DNA of 64,000 bases from Heterotrichella gracilis (lineage: Eukaryota > Sar > Xanthophyceae > Tribonematales > Xanthonemataceae): NCBI GenBank assembly GCA_032358255.1, contig JAULBX010030817.1, forward strand, positions 62,001 through 126,000, given 5' to 3'. Shown here piece after piece: positions 49,601 through 61,640 of this stretch. Each line of letters opens with the position of its first letter. Position 1 is the first letter of the stretch. The notes under the pieces were generated by a model, which searched no databases, had not been told where the DNA came from, and saw nothing but the letters and a program-made list of their open reading frames with translations. Both the position numbers and the translations under genes were made by a program.

Positions 49601-52600
49601 CTTCCTTTCAGGTGTCTGGGCTCCAGACTCGGCTGTCTGAAGCCCACGCCAGCATTGAGCAGCTGGGCGCTGCGCTGGAGGCAAAGGGGGTGCAGCTGAA
49701 TGCGGCACAAGGGGAGATGGAGGAGCTGCGGCAGGCGGTGGAGGGGCTGGAGGCACAGGTGGGGCGCTGTATGTGGCTGTGGGGTGGGGTGGAACCTCGC
49801 CACCTGTAATCCTCTTCAAAGTGCAATGTTGATTTTCAGCAATTGTCTGCCATGTGCTATGGCAGGTTTTTGCACAGTTGAAATTTAGTAAATTCAGTCA
49901 TGCACCCTACCACTTCTGGGGTGATAGACCATGATATATCCTACCCTTTACCCTGCTATTACCCTGAACACCCCTCTGCAGGTGCGTGAGGCTCAGGCGC
50001 ACGCTGACGACAGCGCAGCAGCGACGGCGGCCGAGCAGCAGCGGGCAGAGCAGTCGGCAGGGCAGGTGGAGGGGTTGCAGCGCGCAGTGAAGGAGGCACA
50101 GGAGGCGGCAACGGTGCGTTCATAGCTGCACAGTGGGTCCAACGCTGCATCCTCTGGCAACAAATATGCCACAGGTTCAGATCAAACCTATAATGCACAC
50201 TGTAGGGTGCAGGGTTCATGAATTGAAGTTGACCATCACCTCCTGGATTGCAGGCAAGCGAGGCAGCCCAGCGCACCGCAGACTCGCATGCAGAGGCACT
50301 GCGCGCTCGGGTGGCGCAGCTGGAGGGCGAGCTGGCGCATGCGCAGCAGCGGGCAGACGCGCTGGCCTCAAGCACCACGTCCGAGCTGCGGCAGCAGCTG
50401 CAGGGTGCGCATGCCGAGTGCGGTGAGCTACGTCAACAGGTGCTTGCCCTACGGGCGGAGCATAGCAACGTGGTGGCGCAGGCCATGACCGAGCTGCGCG
50501 CCAAGGACGGGGAGGTGGCGTCGCTCAAGATGGCGGTGCAGCAGGCGGGGAGCGCGGCGGAGGCGGCTTCAAGGGAGCATGCTGCGGGGCTGGCGGCGCT
50601 GGCGGCGCGACTCGGGGGCGTGGAGGGTGGGGTGACAGTGGAGGTGTTGGGTCGGCGTATGGCTGCGGTGCATGCTGAGACGGCGGCCAGGGGCGAGGAG
50701 CTGCGGGGGGCAAGGGAGCAGGTGGCGGCGCTGGGGGCAGAGCTGGAGCGCCAGCAGGTCGGTGGGGGATGGAATCCTTGCATGTTGCTGGAAATCCTGC
50801 ACAGTGATGGTTGCTTGAGCACACTGGAGGTCACAATCCATCCCAATGGTTCTTTGGTCGACGAATGCTGCATGTCATTGTTTGTTTCCTGCCCTGCGAT
50901 GCCCACACCCTCTGCATATCGAGAGAGGGAGGCTGAAATGTGTGTGAAGTGCGCATGGGTAGCAAGTAGTGTGTGTTGCCCCCCTGCAGGCAGTGGAGGG
51001 TGACAACGTGCAGCTGCAGCGCCAGGTGGCGGACAACCGTGCAGCCACAGAGGCATCATCAACCGCCCTGCGGGCGGCCCAGGCCCAGGCCGAGTCACAG
51101 GCTGCGCGGGTGCGGGAGCTTGAGGAGCGGGTGCGGGATCTGAGCTCCGACTATGAAGCAGTGCGCCAGGCATTGGAGTCACTGGAGGATGCCGAGTCGG
51201 AGGCAGCCGCTGCGCATGGTGTGCTTCAGGCCCAGCTGGGCGATATGCACCTGGAGAAGATCGGGCTGCAGGCGGAGTGGAACGAGCTGCAGGTGGGGTT
51301 GGTGTGCTGGAGGAACAGGGGGTATCATTCCTTCTGGTGGTGCATTTTGTGAGCTTTTGCCTGCACACCATGGTCGGCGCAGTGGCGGTGAGGTGTGCTG
51401 GTGTAGACTGACCACATACGCCTGGCTGGCGTGGCATGTGTGGGAACTGCTGTGATTGGGGTACAACTGTGATCTGTACATGGCAGACATGGCTGGCGTG
51501 CATGGACCACACATGCGTGCTCCTGGCTGATGCGGCATGTGGTGCGGTGTGTTCAGGACCAGGTCACCTCACTGCAGCGGGAGGTGGAGGCAGCTGGTGA
51601 GCAGGCGCGGGAAAACCACCAGGCAGCCGCGCAGCACCTGGCCAAGGCAGAGCAGCTTGAGACGCAGCTGGAGGCGGTGACCGCCGACCTGGCTGCGGCG
51701 AGGGAGTTGGCTGCTGCTGCTGAAGCTCGTGCGGAGGGCCTGGCTCAGGAGCTGGCGGGTGTGCAGCAATTGCTGCAGGAGGCAGAGGGCAGAGTGGGCG
51801 AAGCGCAGGCCAGGGCCGAAGAGCTGGAGCGGACCCTTGTAGCTAGCGAGGCGCAGCTGCAGGAGATGACAGCACAGCTGGGGGCAGCAAGGGAGGCTGC
51901 GACGGCGGCTGAAGCACGCGGTGGTGAGGCGCAGGGGCGCGCAGATGCAGCTTTGGAGGAGCTGGCATCAGTGCAACTAGCGCTGCGGGAGGCGCAGGGG
52001 GTGGTGGAGGCCACCAGAGCACAGCTGGCAGAAGCCCGGGAGACGACCGCTGCTGCGGAGGCGGTGGTGGCTGAACTGCATGCGTCACGGGATGCACTGG
52101 TGGCGCAGCTTGATGAGGCCAGGGAGGCTGGTGCTGCTGCCGAGGCGCTGGCGGCAGCACAGCAGGTGGCGCTGGACCAGCAGCAGCAGGCACTGGAGGC
52201 TGTCACGCAGCAGCTGGATGCGGCGGAAGCAGCTGGTGCGGCGGCTGGGGAAGCTGCTGTGCAGCATGAGGCGGCCATGGCGGGTGTGCAGCAGGCACTG
52301 GAGGCAGCCAATGTGGAGCTGGCAGCTTGCAAGGCGGCCCTTGATGCAGCTGAGGCGCTAGCAGCAGAGCGCCAGGCAGGCTTGGATGAGGTGCATGGCC
52401 AGGTGGAGGCACTGCACATGGAGCTGGATGCAGCCAAGCAAGCAGCGGCGGACGCCACCGACCTCGCCGCGCAGCGCCAGGCCACCATCGACACCTTGGC
52501 TGCTGACCTGGCCGCATCCCGCCAAGGGGGCGCGTCCTCCGAGGAGCACGTTGCTGAGCTGGATGCATGCCTGGACGCCCTTGGTGCTGAGCTGGCGGCG

Positions 52601-55600
52601 GCACGCGAGGCGGCCGCTGCAGCTCAAGCACAGTCAGCATCGCACCTGGCCACCATCCAGGACCTCCAGCAGGCCGCTGAAGCCCATTCAGGGCAGCTGG
52701 CAGAGGCGCGTGAGGCTGCAGCGGCTGCACAGGCGCTGGCAGCGGCGCATGAGGCAACAATGGGCGAGCTCCAGCGGGAGTGTGATGCTGCCGCTGCACG
52801 GGTAGCTGATGCGCACCAGCAGGCAGAAGCTGCGCAGACCCTTGCAGAGGAGCATGCATCCACCATCAGCCAGCTGCGGCAGGCATTGGAGCACAGCCAC
52901 GCTGAGCTGGCGGCAGCGCAGCAGTCTGCGGCGGCGGCAATCGCGCTGGCGGAGCGACACGCGGGCACCATTGCCGATCTGGTGCAAGGCGTGGACACCA
53001 ACAGCGCTGACCTGACTGCTGCTGAGGCAACAGCTGCTGAGCTGCGCCTTGCAGTGGACGCTACAGGGGCTGAGCTGGCACAGGCGCGGGAGGATGCTGC
53101 GGCGGCAGAGGCGCGCGCCGCACAACATGCGGCGACCACGGAAGAGCTGCAGCGCGTGGTGGATGCCCTCCAAGCGGAGGCAGCGGCCACACATGAGGCT
53201 GCAGCAGTGCTGGAAGCGCATGTGGCAGAACTTGAGGCCACCCTTGCAGAGCGGGAACATGCTATTGGTGCGGGGGCTGCGGAGCTTGCTGCTGCACAGG
53301 CGGCTGCTACCGCTGGAGGCACTCGTGCGGAAGAGCTCCAGGCTGCGCTGGATGCGGCTTCCCTGGCGGCACGTGAGGCTGCAGAGGCAGCTGAAGCGCG
53401 CGTCCATGCACTCCAAGAAGCCCACGAGGAGGGTTTGCGCCAGGAGAGGGAGGCTGCGCAGCGAGAACTCGGCGATCTCACTTCCCAGCATGAGGCTCTG
53501 GTTGCCAACCTGGCTGGGGCGCATGTTGAGCGGAATCAGCTGCAGGATGAGGTGCGGGCGCTGCAGGCGGGGGGCGCCGAGGCTGCCACCCACATGGCTC
53601 GGCTTGAGGCTGAGCTGGCGTCCACCGGGCAAGAGCTGGCAATCCAGGTGGGGGACAGGGAAGCATATGCATGGCACCATGGGGGTCCAACTCTAGGAGA
53701 GTGGCTTCATAGGAAATAGCTGTAAAGTTTTTGTTTATTTTGCAGAGTAACAGGATTTAAACCTGCGACTTTCCAGCGTGGAGGGGGAGTGGGGCACCTT
53801 GGGCATCCCTGCTGGCAGCAATGGTTCAGTGATTCGCACTTGCGTTGAGCCTGTCCATGTGCATGCCCTGTCCCGCGTGATCGTTCGGCACAGGGGAAGC
53901 CATCGCGCTGCGGCATGTGATATGCTGGGCCTGATTTGACGCCACGCCGCTGGTGCCGCTGTGCAGGTGCGTGCCCTTGAGGAGCGCAGTGCCCTGCTCC
54001 AAGCTGCCCACCGGGACCTTGAGCAGCTGAGGGGCCAGCAGGAGATGCTGCAGGTGGGAAGCGCAATTGTCTGCCATCTGTCACACATGTGCTGGTAGAT
54101 CATGCGCCTCGCGTACATGCATCAGCTATGTAGAGCGCCAATCGAGCAGGACTTCTACCATGCACTTGCGCTGCATGGCAAGTGGTGTATGGTGGGGGTG
54201 TGCACATGGTTGTTGTGTGTGTGACCCATCGCTGTGCGCTGTGCATCTCATCAATAATCATCCAGTAGCTAGCCCTCATCCAGCCCAATCCCAAGCATGT
54301 GGCCGCTGATTAGATGGCTGGTGCCCCTTTCCTCTGCCCAGGCCCTTGCCGCCAGCCGCGTGTCGGAAGCCGATGCAGCGCATGCCATGGGGGATCAGCT
54401 GCAGGCACTGGAAGAGCAGCTGGAGGAGCAGCGCCAGGTGGCGGCTGATGGCGCTGCTGAGGTGGCGTCCCTCCAGTTGCAGCTTGCCTCCCTGCAGCTG
54501 GAGCTGGATGCACAGCGCCAGGAGGCATTCAAGGTTGCTGACCTGCAAGCTGAGGTGGCAGCCCTGCAGGCTGAGCTGGATGCGCAGCGCCAGGTGGCAG
54601 CTGATGGCGCTGCTGAGGTGGCATCCCTGCAGGCGCAGCTGTCTGAGGCAGTGGGTGCGGCTGAGCACGCCACCGCCAAGCTGCGCGGCGCTGTGAAGAA
54701 GGGGCGCGCGCTTGAGCGCCAGGTGGCACTGCTGGAGGGGCAGCTGGAGGGGGCCAAGGGAGTGGCAGGGGTACGGACTAGGCAGGGGAGGTGGGGGGTT
54801 GCTGCGTGGGAAAATCCCTCACCTCTTTGCGGGTTCTGCACTTGCCTCATTTTTGTTTATGACTTTTCATCAGGAATCATGCTTATTCCCAGTTTTGTCA
54901 CTGTGGTTGGCAAAACAAATCAGGTGGAATCGTTGTTGCATGTGGTACGCTCCCGCTGATCATGGCGTGCAATGGGAAAGCTGGTTCGCCCCTCTCACGG
55001 CCTCTCCTCCTTCTCCAGGTGCGCAATGGCGGGTCTGATGGTGAGCATGACGCCGGCAGCGCTGCAGGCCACTCGCCTCGCGCAGGATCCTCCCAGGGGG
55101 ACAGCGTTGAGCACGTGGGCCAAGTGGGGCATGGGACCCAGGTGAGGGGGGGTATTGGTTGTCATCAGTGTATTCTCTCCGCTAATTTAGCTGTACTGCT
55201 GGATCGCATTGTAGGTAAGTGTATGTTCTCTGTGACATCGGGTATGATGTTAAGCTCGATAGCTCAATGGTGAGGAGTCATGCCCATGTGTATGTACCCC
55301 TCACGTGCTTGTGACAGTAAACACTATGTCTGGGGCTGCAATGACTGTTGGTGCGCCCTTTTGCATCATGCGCAGGCTGAGTTGAGTGAGCTGGCATCCA
55401 CGCGGTCTGAGCTGACAGCAACCCGGCAGGCACTGGAGGATGCGCAGCGCCAGCTGGCAGATGCACATGTGCTGGTGCAGGTGTCTCCTGCCCCCTCCCC
55501 ATCCAAGGTACAGCTCCCGCCATTGCACCCTCTCCTGTCATGCATTTACAGTGAGGGAGGGTGGAATCCATGTGGTAGGAGCTAACCTGGAAGTGAGCTG

Positions 55601-58600
55601 GAGTGGTAAAAGTGTGCTGTTGTGTAATTGAGGACCTGTGTGGTGTGGTGATCGGGGGTTCAAAAATACACGGTTCGGCGATGTGGTGGCTATTTTCACC
55701 AGCACACATCTACCCAAGGGGCTGCTAATTATAAAGAACGATTTGCCAGCCAGACTTTCATGGCATTGCATTTGGCAGTGCTGTGCATACTCCACCGCCA
55801 CCATCTACGTCCATATGCAGGCCACCACCACGGAGGCCGATGGCGGTGAGTCTGTGGACAAGCTGCGGTCACGCCTGCAGGCTGCTGTGCGCAAGGGTCG
55901 AGCCATGGAGGCGCAGAGGGCAGCGCTGGAGGAGGAGGCGGTGGGGGTGGCGGGGGCGGTGCACGCGCTGTGCTCGCTGATGGGCACAGGGGGTGCGCAG
56001 GGAGAAGGTGGGTGGGGCGGGGGCAAGGGGTTTCATGCGCACCATTATCTGCCTAAATCACCTTCGCCCCCTGCAGATGCCCTGTAACTGTAACCAAAGC
56101 AATTCTGTTGCCACGCTAGGTTGCTTGCTCGCACCATCTAGATGTGGTCATGGGGAGTAGTAACATAAACATGTAGGATGGTCAGTCAGCCAACATAATT
56201 TGTATGGAACAAGTGTTTGCCACCCTCCCCCATAGCATTGACGGTACTCACCTCCCCCTTGCCCAGGCGTCCACCCCGAGGTGCTTGCCCTGCTGACACC
56301 TGGCGCAGCCCCACCCAAGGCCGCGTTGCAACACTGCCAGGAGGCACTGCGCGCTGCCGAGGCGCTGTGGCGCGGCCGGTCAGGGGCGTGGGCGCAGCAG
56401 CTGGAGGCCACCAGGCAGGAGGCGGGGGCGCAGGCGCATGGCGCTCAGGCGGCTGCGGATGAGCAGCGCAGGGCGGCGGAGGGGCTGCAGGGGGAGCTGG
56501 AGGCAGCTCGGGAACAGGTTCGTGTGTGGGATGGGTCTGCGCCTTACCTACTTAGCACTTGCGCAGTTGTTTGGGTTGGGTAATGTGGCAGTGTCTCCTA
56601 AACTCCTCTCCAGCCGCGATCTCTGTATCTCATGCATGTGACGCCTGAGGATGTGTCCACTGGTGTGCTCTGCACGTCACTGTCTGCTCTGCCCTGTCTT
56701 CCCTATGATCAACATTGTTCATGGCGCAGGTGGCACTGCTGGCGCACCAACTAGCCGAGGCTCGGGAGGCTGCGCACCAGGCCGATGCCATGGCCACGGT
56801 GCGGGACGCGCAGCGGGTGGCGGCCGAGGAGCGGTTTGGCGCTTTGCGGCAGGCGGCTGAGGCTGCGCAGGCCCAGGTGGCGGGGCTGCAGCGCCAGGTG
56901 GCGCAGGCGCAGGAGGCAGCGGAGCGATTTGAAAGCGATGCTATTGGTACGTGAGGAGGGGGGGGACCACGCCCGTACATTGGGCCACTTGCAAGTACTC
57001 CTTATAATTTTGGTTGCATGTTCTTTCTGGCAGTTTGGTATCCTGCCGGCTCTGCCTGATGCACTGCAGTGTGCTTCACCTGCTTGACATGCCTGTGCAC
57101 TCCTGCCATATATGATACCATCTCCTCATGGCCCTATACCCACCTCTTAATTAAGCGTAATCCTGACCCCAACCAACCCACCCTCGCAGGCAGCCACATG
57201 CTTGTTGAGCAGCTGGAGGAGTCGCTGTCATCCTCCCGCCGCGAGGTTGAGTCCATGCGGCGGGGGGCGGGGGCAGCGGCGGAGCTGGTTGCGGGGCTGA
57301 GGGGGCGCGTGGCTGAGCTTGAGCGCCAGCTGGCACACCCTGGGCACCAGGAGGAGGTGGTGGCGCTGCGGCAACAGGTGGGTACGGGTGGGTGGTGTGG
57401 GGGAACAGCATTACCAGCGGCACGACCCAGCGGGAGTGGTGCTGTCCGGCATGCAGCGCCTCCCTGCAGTGCAGGAGGGCCTATACTGTCATGTGCACCC
57501 TGCAACATGTGGCTAGCGCCTCAGCATATGGCTGCTGCACCATTCAGGGTTTTGCCTGGCACCTGTCTGTCAAAGTAAGTAAGGAAGTATTTTGCTTTCC
57601 AGCTTTGAAGCCAGGTCTGTCTGTCAAAGGCCATTTGATAAAATGCATCTTACTATGGACACGCATTTACGGGCAGACGCAATTGCACAAGTGACCCTTG
57701 GCCCACCCACTCCCCACCGCAGCTGCGTGAGGCTGAGGATGCGCGCGCACATGCTGCTGAGGAGGATGCATCAGCCATGCGCACCCGGGTGGCGCAGCTG
57801 CAGGTAGGGGACGTCATGGACAGGAGGCCAGTGCCCTTCTCTTTGCTACCTCCACGTCTTCTCATGACAACACATTGCCACAAGGACAGGCCATGTGGTA
57901 GACTTTTCCTTTATTTCCATTTTCACTCTTTTCAATTATTGTAGTATTACAGGGTTACAATGGTATAATTATTTTGATGTTTTTTAATATTTAGTAGGAA
58001 TTTAAATACTATTTATCTTTGTTTCTGCAGGGCGACCTGGCTGAGGCACGCGGTGAGGCTGAGGCGGCGTGTGAGCGCACAACGGCCCTGGCCAGGGAGG
58101 TGGCGGCGGCTGAGGAGCGGAGGGGGGGGCTGCAGCGGCGATGCGACGCTGCGGAGTTTGAGTTGGCTGAGGCGGCGCGGGAGGCTGCACGGCTGGAGGG
58201 CGAGCTGGCGCTGGTGCAGGTGCGTGGGGGACCAGGGGCCTAGCTGGGGCGGTGCCTGGCGGCAGGGCTGGCATGTGGGTGGCTGCGTGAGCAGAGGTCA
58301 CACGTCCCCGCAGAAATATGTGGCACCTACTGGTCTTGAACCAGTCAGAATGCAGGATTGAATGTTGTCATGGAGACTTGGTTGCTGCCGGTCCAGTGTA
58401 CAGCGGCCATGCGTCAGATACCCCGCCTCTCTCACCCACCCACTCCACCCCGCAACAGGCTGCCTCCACCCAGCGCGAGGAGGACCTACTGGCACAGCTG
58501 GAGGAGGTGGAGCGGGAGGCGGCCAGGCTGAAAGCGCGCGCAGACATGCAGCGGGAGGGCTCAGCGCCTGCCCCTGTCCCTGGTGCCGTTGACCCCTCTG

Positions 58601-60472
58601 TGCTTGAGGCCGACGCGGAGCTGGTGGGTGATGTGCTGGCGGATGTGGTGGAGGCGGCGTGCCAGGTGGTGGGGCGGCAGGCATCGGAGGGGCAAGAGGA
58701 GGAGGTGGGTGACGGAGGGGCAAGAGGAGGAGGAGGTTGCTGCATTATTTAAGTAAATTATTTCTTTTTAAAGAAATGATAATATGCATTATAAAAAAAT
58801 TGTAACTAAAAGAAAACGCAGGGATGGCATATCATGAGAGATTATCACAGCGGTGCTGCTGCATGCGCTGCATCATCCCCCTGCTCTGCGTGTGCTCATG
58901 CTGTCGAATGGTGCCTCATGCCTCATGCATTGTGGGTGCAGGCTGGTGTGGAGTCAAGCCTGCTTCGCACGCCTGCCCTGCACGAGGTGCTGTCGCGTGC
59001 GCTGGCCCTGCGTGGCCTGGTACTGGGCCTGCGGGAGGCGGGGGCGGCGCAGCAGCAGGCAATGGAGGCGGTGGCGGACCAGGCGGCGGCGCTGGCCAAG
59101 GTGGGGGGTGGGGAAACAGTGCAGAGGGATGGCTGTGGGTGACTGGTTGGGATTGAGTGCATGGGCAAGGCGTACCGTATTGGTAGCATTGGTCGCGCTG
59201 GGGGTCCTGCTCGTAGTGGTAGTGGTATCGCTGCATGGCAACCAATCTACCTTGGGCAAGTGCCTATTTGTGGTGCGGTGGCTTATCCAATTCGCATGTT
59301 CAATCTCTGACCTTGCACCCACCGTCTCATGGTACGATGTCTTCACTGCTTTGACTCCATGTGGCAAATTACCACCACGTGGTAGGGTGAATTATAGTTG
59401 CACATTGCTGCTCCATCCCAGCACCCCTTTGTTCCAGCAAAGGGCACGCCTCGTGGCGCCACAGCACATGGTTTCATTACCAGGGTAGGTAGCACCACAG
59501 CACTTGCCTGTGCAGAGCCATTACCCCACGGCTCTTGTCTCACCCCCACCTGGGCCCCTGTGCAGGCTGAGCGGCGCCTGGCTGACAGCGCTGCGGAGCG
59601 TGACGCATTGGCTGCACAGCTGGCGGGGGTGCAGGCGCAGGTGGAGCGGCTGCAGCACCAGGCGGCCCAGGCGCCTGCGGTGGTGTCGGTGCATGGGGAG
59701 GCCGCGGGTTATGCTGTGACCGGGGGCCTGCTGCGCAGCGGTGCGGTGGCTGCGACAAGCTCTGCGGTGGACCAACAGGTGGGACAAGCAGGGGCCAGGC
59801 GTGCGCGGGTGCGGTAGCAATTGCAGAAAGGTCGTCCATAGACATGCTTTATGTGGTGAAGTAAAACCGTCTCAATACAAGATAGTTGACTTGAGCAAAA
59901 CAAAAAATTAATGGGTTGTGTGTTTTTTGCCAATTCTTGCGGTGCTGGGAGCCCACAATTGTGTTTGTTGCGTGCAATTACACCAAGTATGGTATCCACA
60001 TCACCCATGGGCATCCTCCACATCAATTCGAAAGTGCATCAGTCCTTCCTGGGCCCCACTCTCCACCCTGGCCCTGGCTGTATCGCGCTCCCCTCCCGCG
60101 TGCCATGGCGCTGTGCCTGCTCCCCCCCCCCCAACCCACCCACCCACATCCCCCACCCCCCCACTCCAGGGCCTGGCGGAGCTCAAGCGGCGCGACCTGC
60201 CTGAGGGCGATGTGGTGCTGAGCCTGCCGCTGGACCCAGACTCAGAGGACGATGACCGGGGGGGGCGCATACCCGCTGACTTTAGGCCGCTCACCACGCT
60301 CACCTGTGTGGCTGGGGCCACCGACCCGCGCGTGCGGTCCGCTGCGCTCACCGCTGACCGCTTCACAATGGCGCTGGATCGGTACCTGCGCACGCAGCCC
60401 GGGGCGCGGCTGGTTGCGGGCACCTACACTGTGCTGATGCATGTGCTGCTGCTGGCTGCCTTGGCCACATAG
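43621..60472 (+). CDS. GOLGA5: Giant golgin-84-like coiled-coil tether of the Golgi
   Basis: Golgin-84 type proteins are C-terminally anchored Golgi tethers that capture vesicles. Thirty-three exons splice with fully consistent phases to about 2,696 residues; human and plant golgin-84 have roughly 700. Main exons: 43621-43665, 44065-44136, 44337-44382, 44691-44868, 45140-45242, 45483-45725, 46037-46160, 46511-46650, 46922-47108, 47323-47594, 47854-48047, 48271-48422, 48691-48872, 49153-49323, 49612-49758, 49982-50113, 50254-50757, 50990-51292, 51557-53647, 53967-54053, 54342-54770, 55019-55141, 55376-55507, 55821-56007, 56267-56517, 56730-56946, 57190-57377, 57723-57803, 58031-58219, 58459-58704, 58942-59100, 59566-59778, 60170-60472. 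Almost the whole chain is Ala/Glu/Gln/Leu coiled coil. The last exon carries DRFTMALDRYLRTQPGAR (2659-2676) and a final membrane helix (2677-2696). Tyr2682 and His2687 are five apart as in TM-golgins, which identifies the family. The basic N terminus (LEQFKKKKRAAE) resembles other golgins. Exon 3-5 and exon 23 junctions are the least sure. Confidence 0.8.
47642..47676 (+). repeat. Interstitial telomere-like repeat (TTTAGGG)
   Basis: About four and a half units of TTTAGGG, one with an extra G, lie in the intron between golgin exons 10 and 11. This is the plant/Chlorella telomere unit, not the TTTTAGGG unit of Chlamydomonas. Confidence 0.8.
51698..53398 (+). repeat. Coding array of 35-residue (105-bp) heptad modules in golgin exon 19
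   Basis: Within the 697-codon exon the protein repeats every 35 residues, which is five heptads. Modules start with AREA-like sequence and carry LA..H.ATI..LQ in the middle. Four modules (52118-52537) plus a 21-residue spacer (52538-52600) make a 161-residue unit. A second unit of exactly the same make-up follows (52601-53083), then three more 35-residue modules (53084-53398). The two spacers are alike, both containing GAELA. The segment 51698-52117 is also 140 residues long and built from pieces that are multiples of seven. Confidence 0.9.
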
Positions 60473-61640
60473 GGGGTGGGGTGGGGGTGGGGGGGGTGCT
60501 GGGGGGTTGTTTTTGGGACGTTGGGTCAAGTGGGTTTTAGCGGTGCTTTGGGGCAAACAACGTGCTGTGTATGGGATAGTCTATGGCACCTCCATTCAGC
60601 CTGCAAGACAGGTTTGATTGATCAGTCATCGCACGTTTGTTGGTAATTTTAATAATAAAGCTGAATGCAGTCGATTTCATTTAGCAAGGAAATTTGTGTT
60701 CTAATTTGACTAGGGGCACGGTGTCCTCTTTCTGTATCTATCTTACCTGGTCCAGTCACTGTCTGCCTTCAATCGTGTTGGTAAGGTGCAGGGTGAGGCT
60801 GGTTGTGGCGGTGTCAGGTAGGCGTCCTAATGGTGTGTTCCTTTATACCCGCCAGGTGGGAGCTGTGGCGCTTCTTGCGGTGCATACCCATGGGTTAGGG
60901 TTTGAGTTATCTGGTCGGTGCCCTGGTGCGAGCCAGTGGCCCCTTGACTACGCCTCTGTGCGTCCCCTTTCTTTCTTTCTTTCTTCTTATCTGGGGACGG
61001 TGTCCAGTGCGCAAAGCCTCAGTGATCAACAACGCTGGGTCCCTGCTGGTTACCCTCGGAGGGTTCTGGCAAAATCCTACTAATATGTGTACACGGCAAC
61101 GACCAAACATTGTTTGAAGCTGCTGTCATATATGGTAACCTCTTTGTCCGTTTTTGGCAGTTCATCAACAGCAAATAGCTTCCGAACTGCACTGTAGAGA
61201 CCGCTGTTCACGGTTGTGTTGTCATAGGCAACGTGCAAACGACCATGCCCGTAGTCGAGATCCCACCCCTGTGAGATACAGCGCTTCAACTATAACTTCA
61301 AGTTGGCCAAGACGCCCAAACGGGACGTTCAGTTTGAAAACCAAGTTGGAGTCCTCCTCTATCAAAAGCAGCGCTTCAACGTTGTTCTAGCAGTTTTCTC
61401 ACATGCGTCGTTGCATATTGGCACCGAGTCGTTGAACCAACCCTTAGTAAGACAGACAGGAAGAGCAGCTAGTGTTTACGGTTGGTGGTTGGCTGCAAGG
61501 GGAAGTCAGTAAGAAGCGCAGTTGGTGTTTTCCCGGGGCTGCCTGGCCGGCAGGACAGCATTGTCACTTTCCCATTTCACAGTTTAAACGAAGCCAAACA
61601 GGCTTCTCTTTGCTGCTGGACATAGGAAGCAGTTGGCAAC
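60473..61640. other. Intergenic region between golgin and YJU2B genes
   Basis: About 1.17 kb between two plus-strand genes, holding the golgin 3' untranslated region and the YJU2B promoter. It has a TTTC run at about 60968-60987 and the 13-nt direct repeat GCAGCGCTTCAAC-like near 61278 and 61367. No gene is supported. Confidence 0.5.

Noticed and set aside
51745-53680. Minus-strand frames of about 250-330 codons across golgin exon 19
   Set aside because: They are antisense shadows of an Ala/Glu/Gln-rich repeat; the plus-strand frame is heptad-periodic, and its exon edges are in phase with both neighbours.
43621-60472. Giantin or a myosin-like heavy chain
   Set aside because: No motor or other N-terminal domain, and the tail (DRF...RYLR..P.AR...Y....H) is that of golgin-84.
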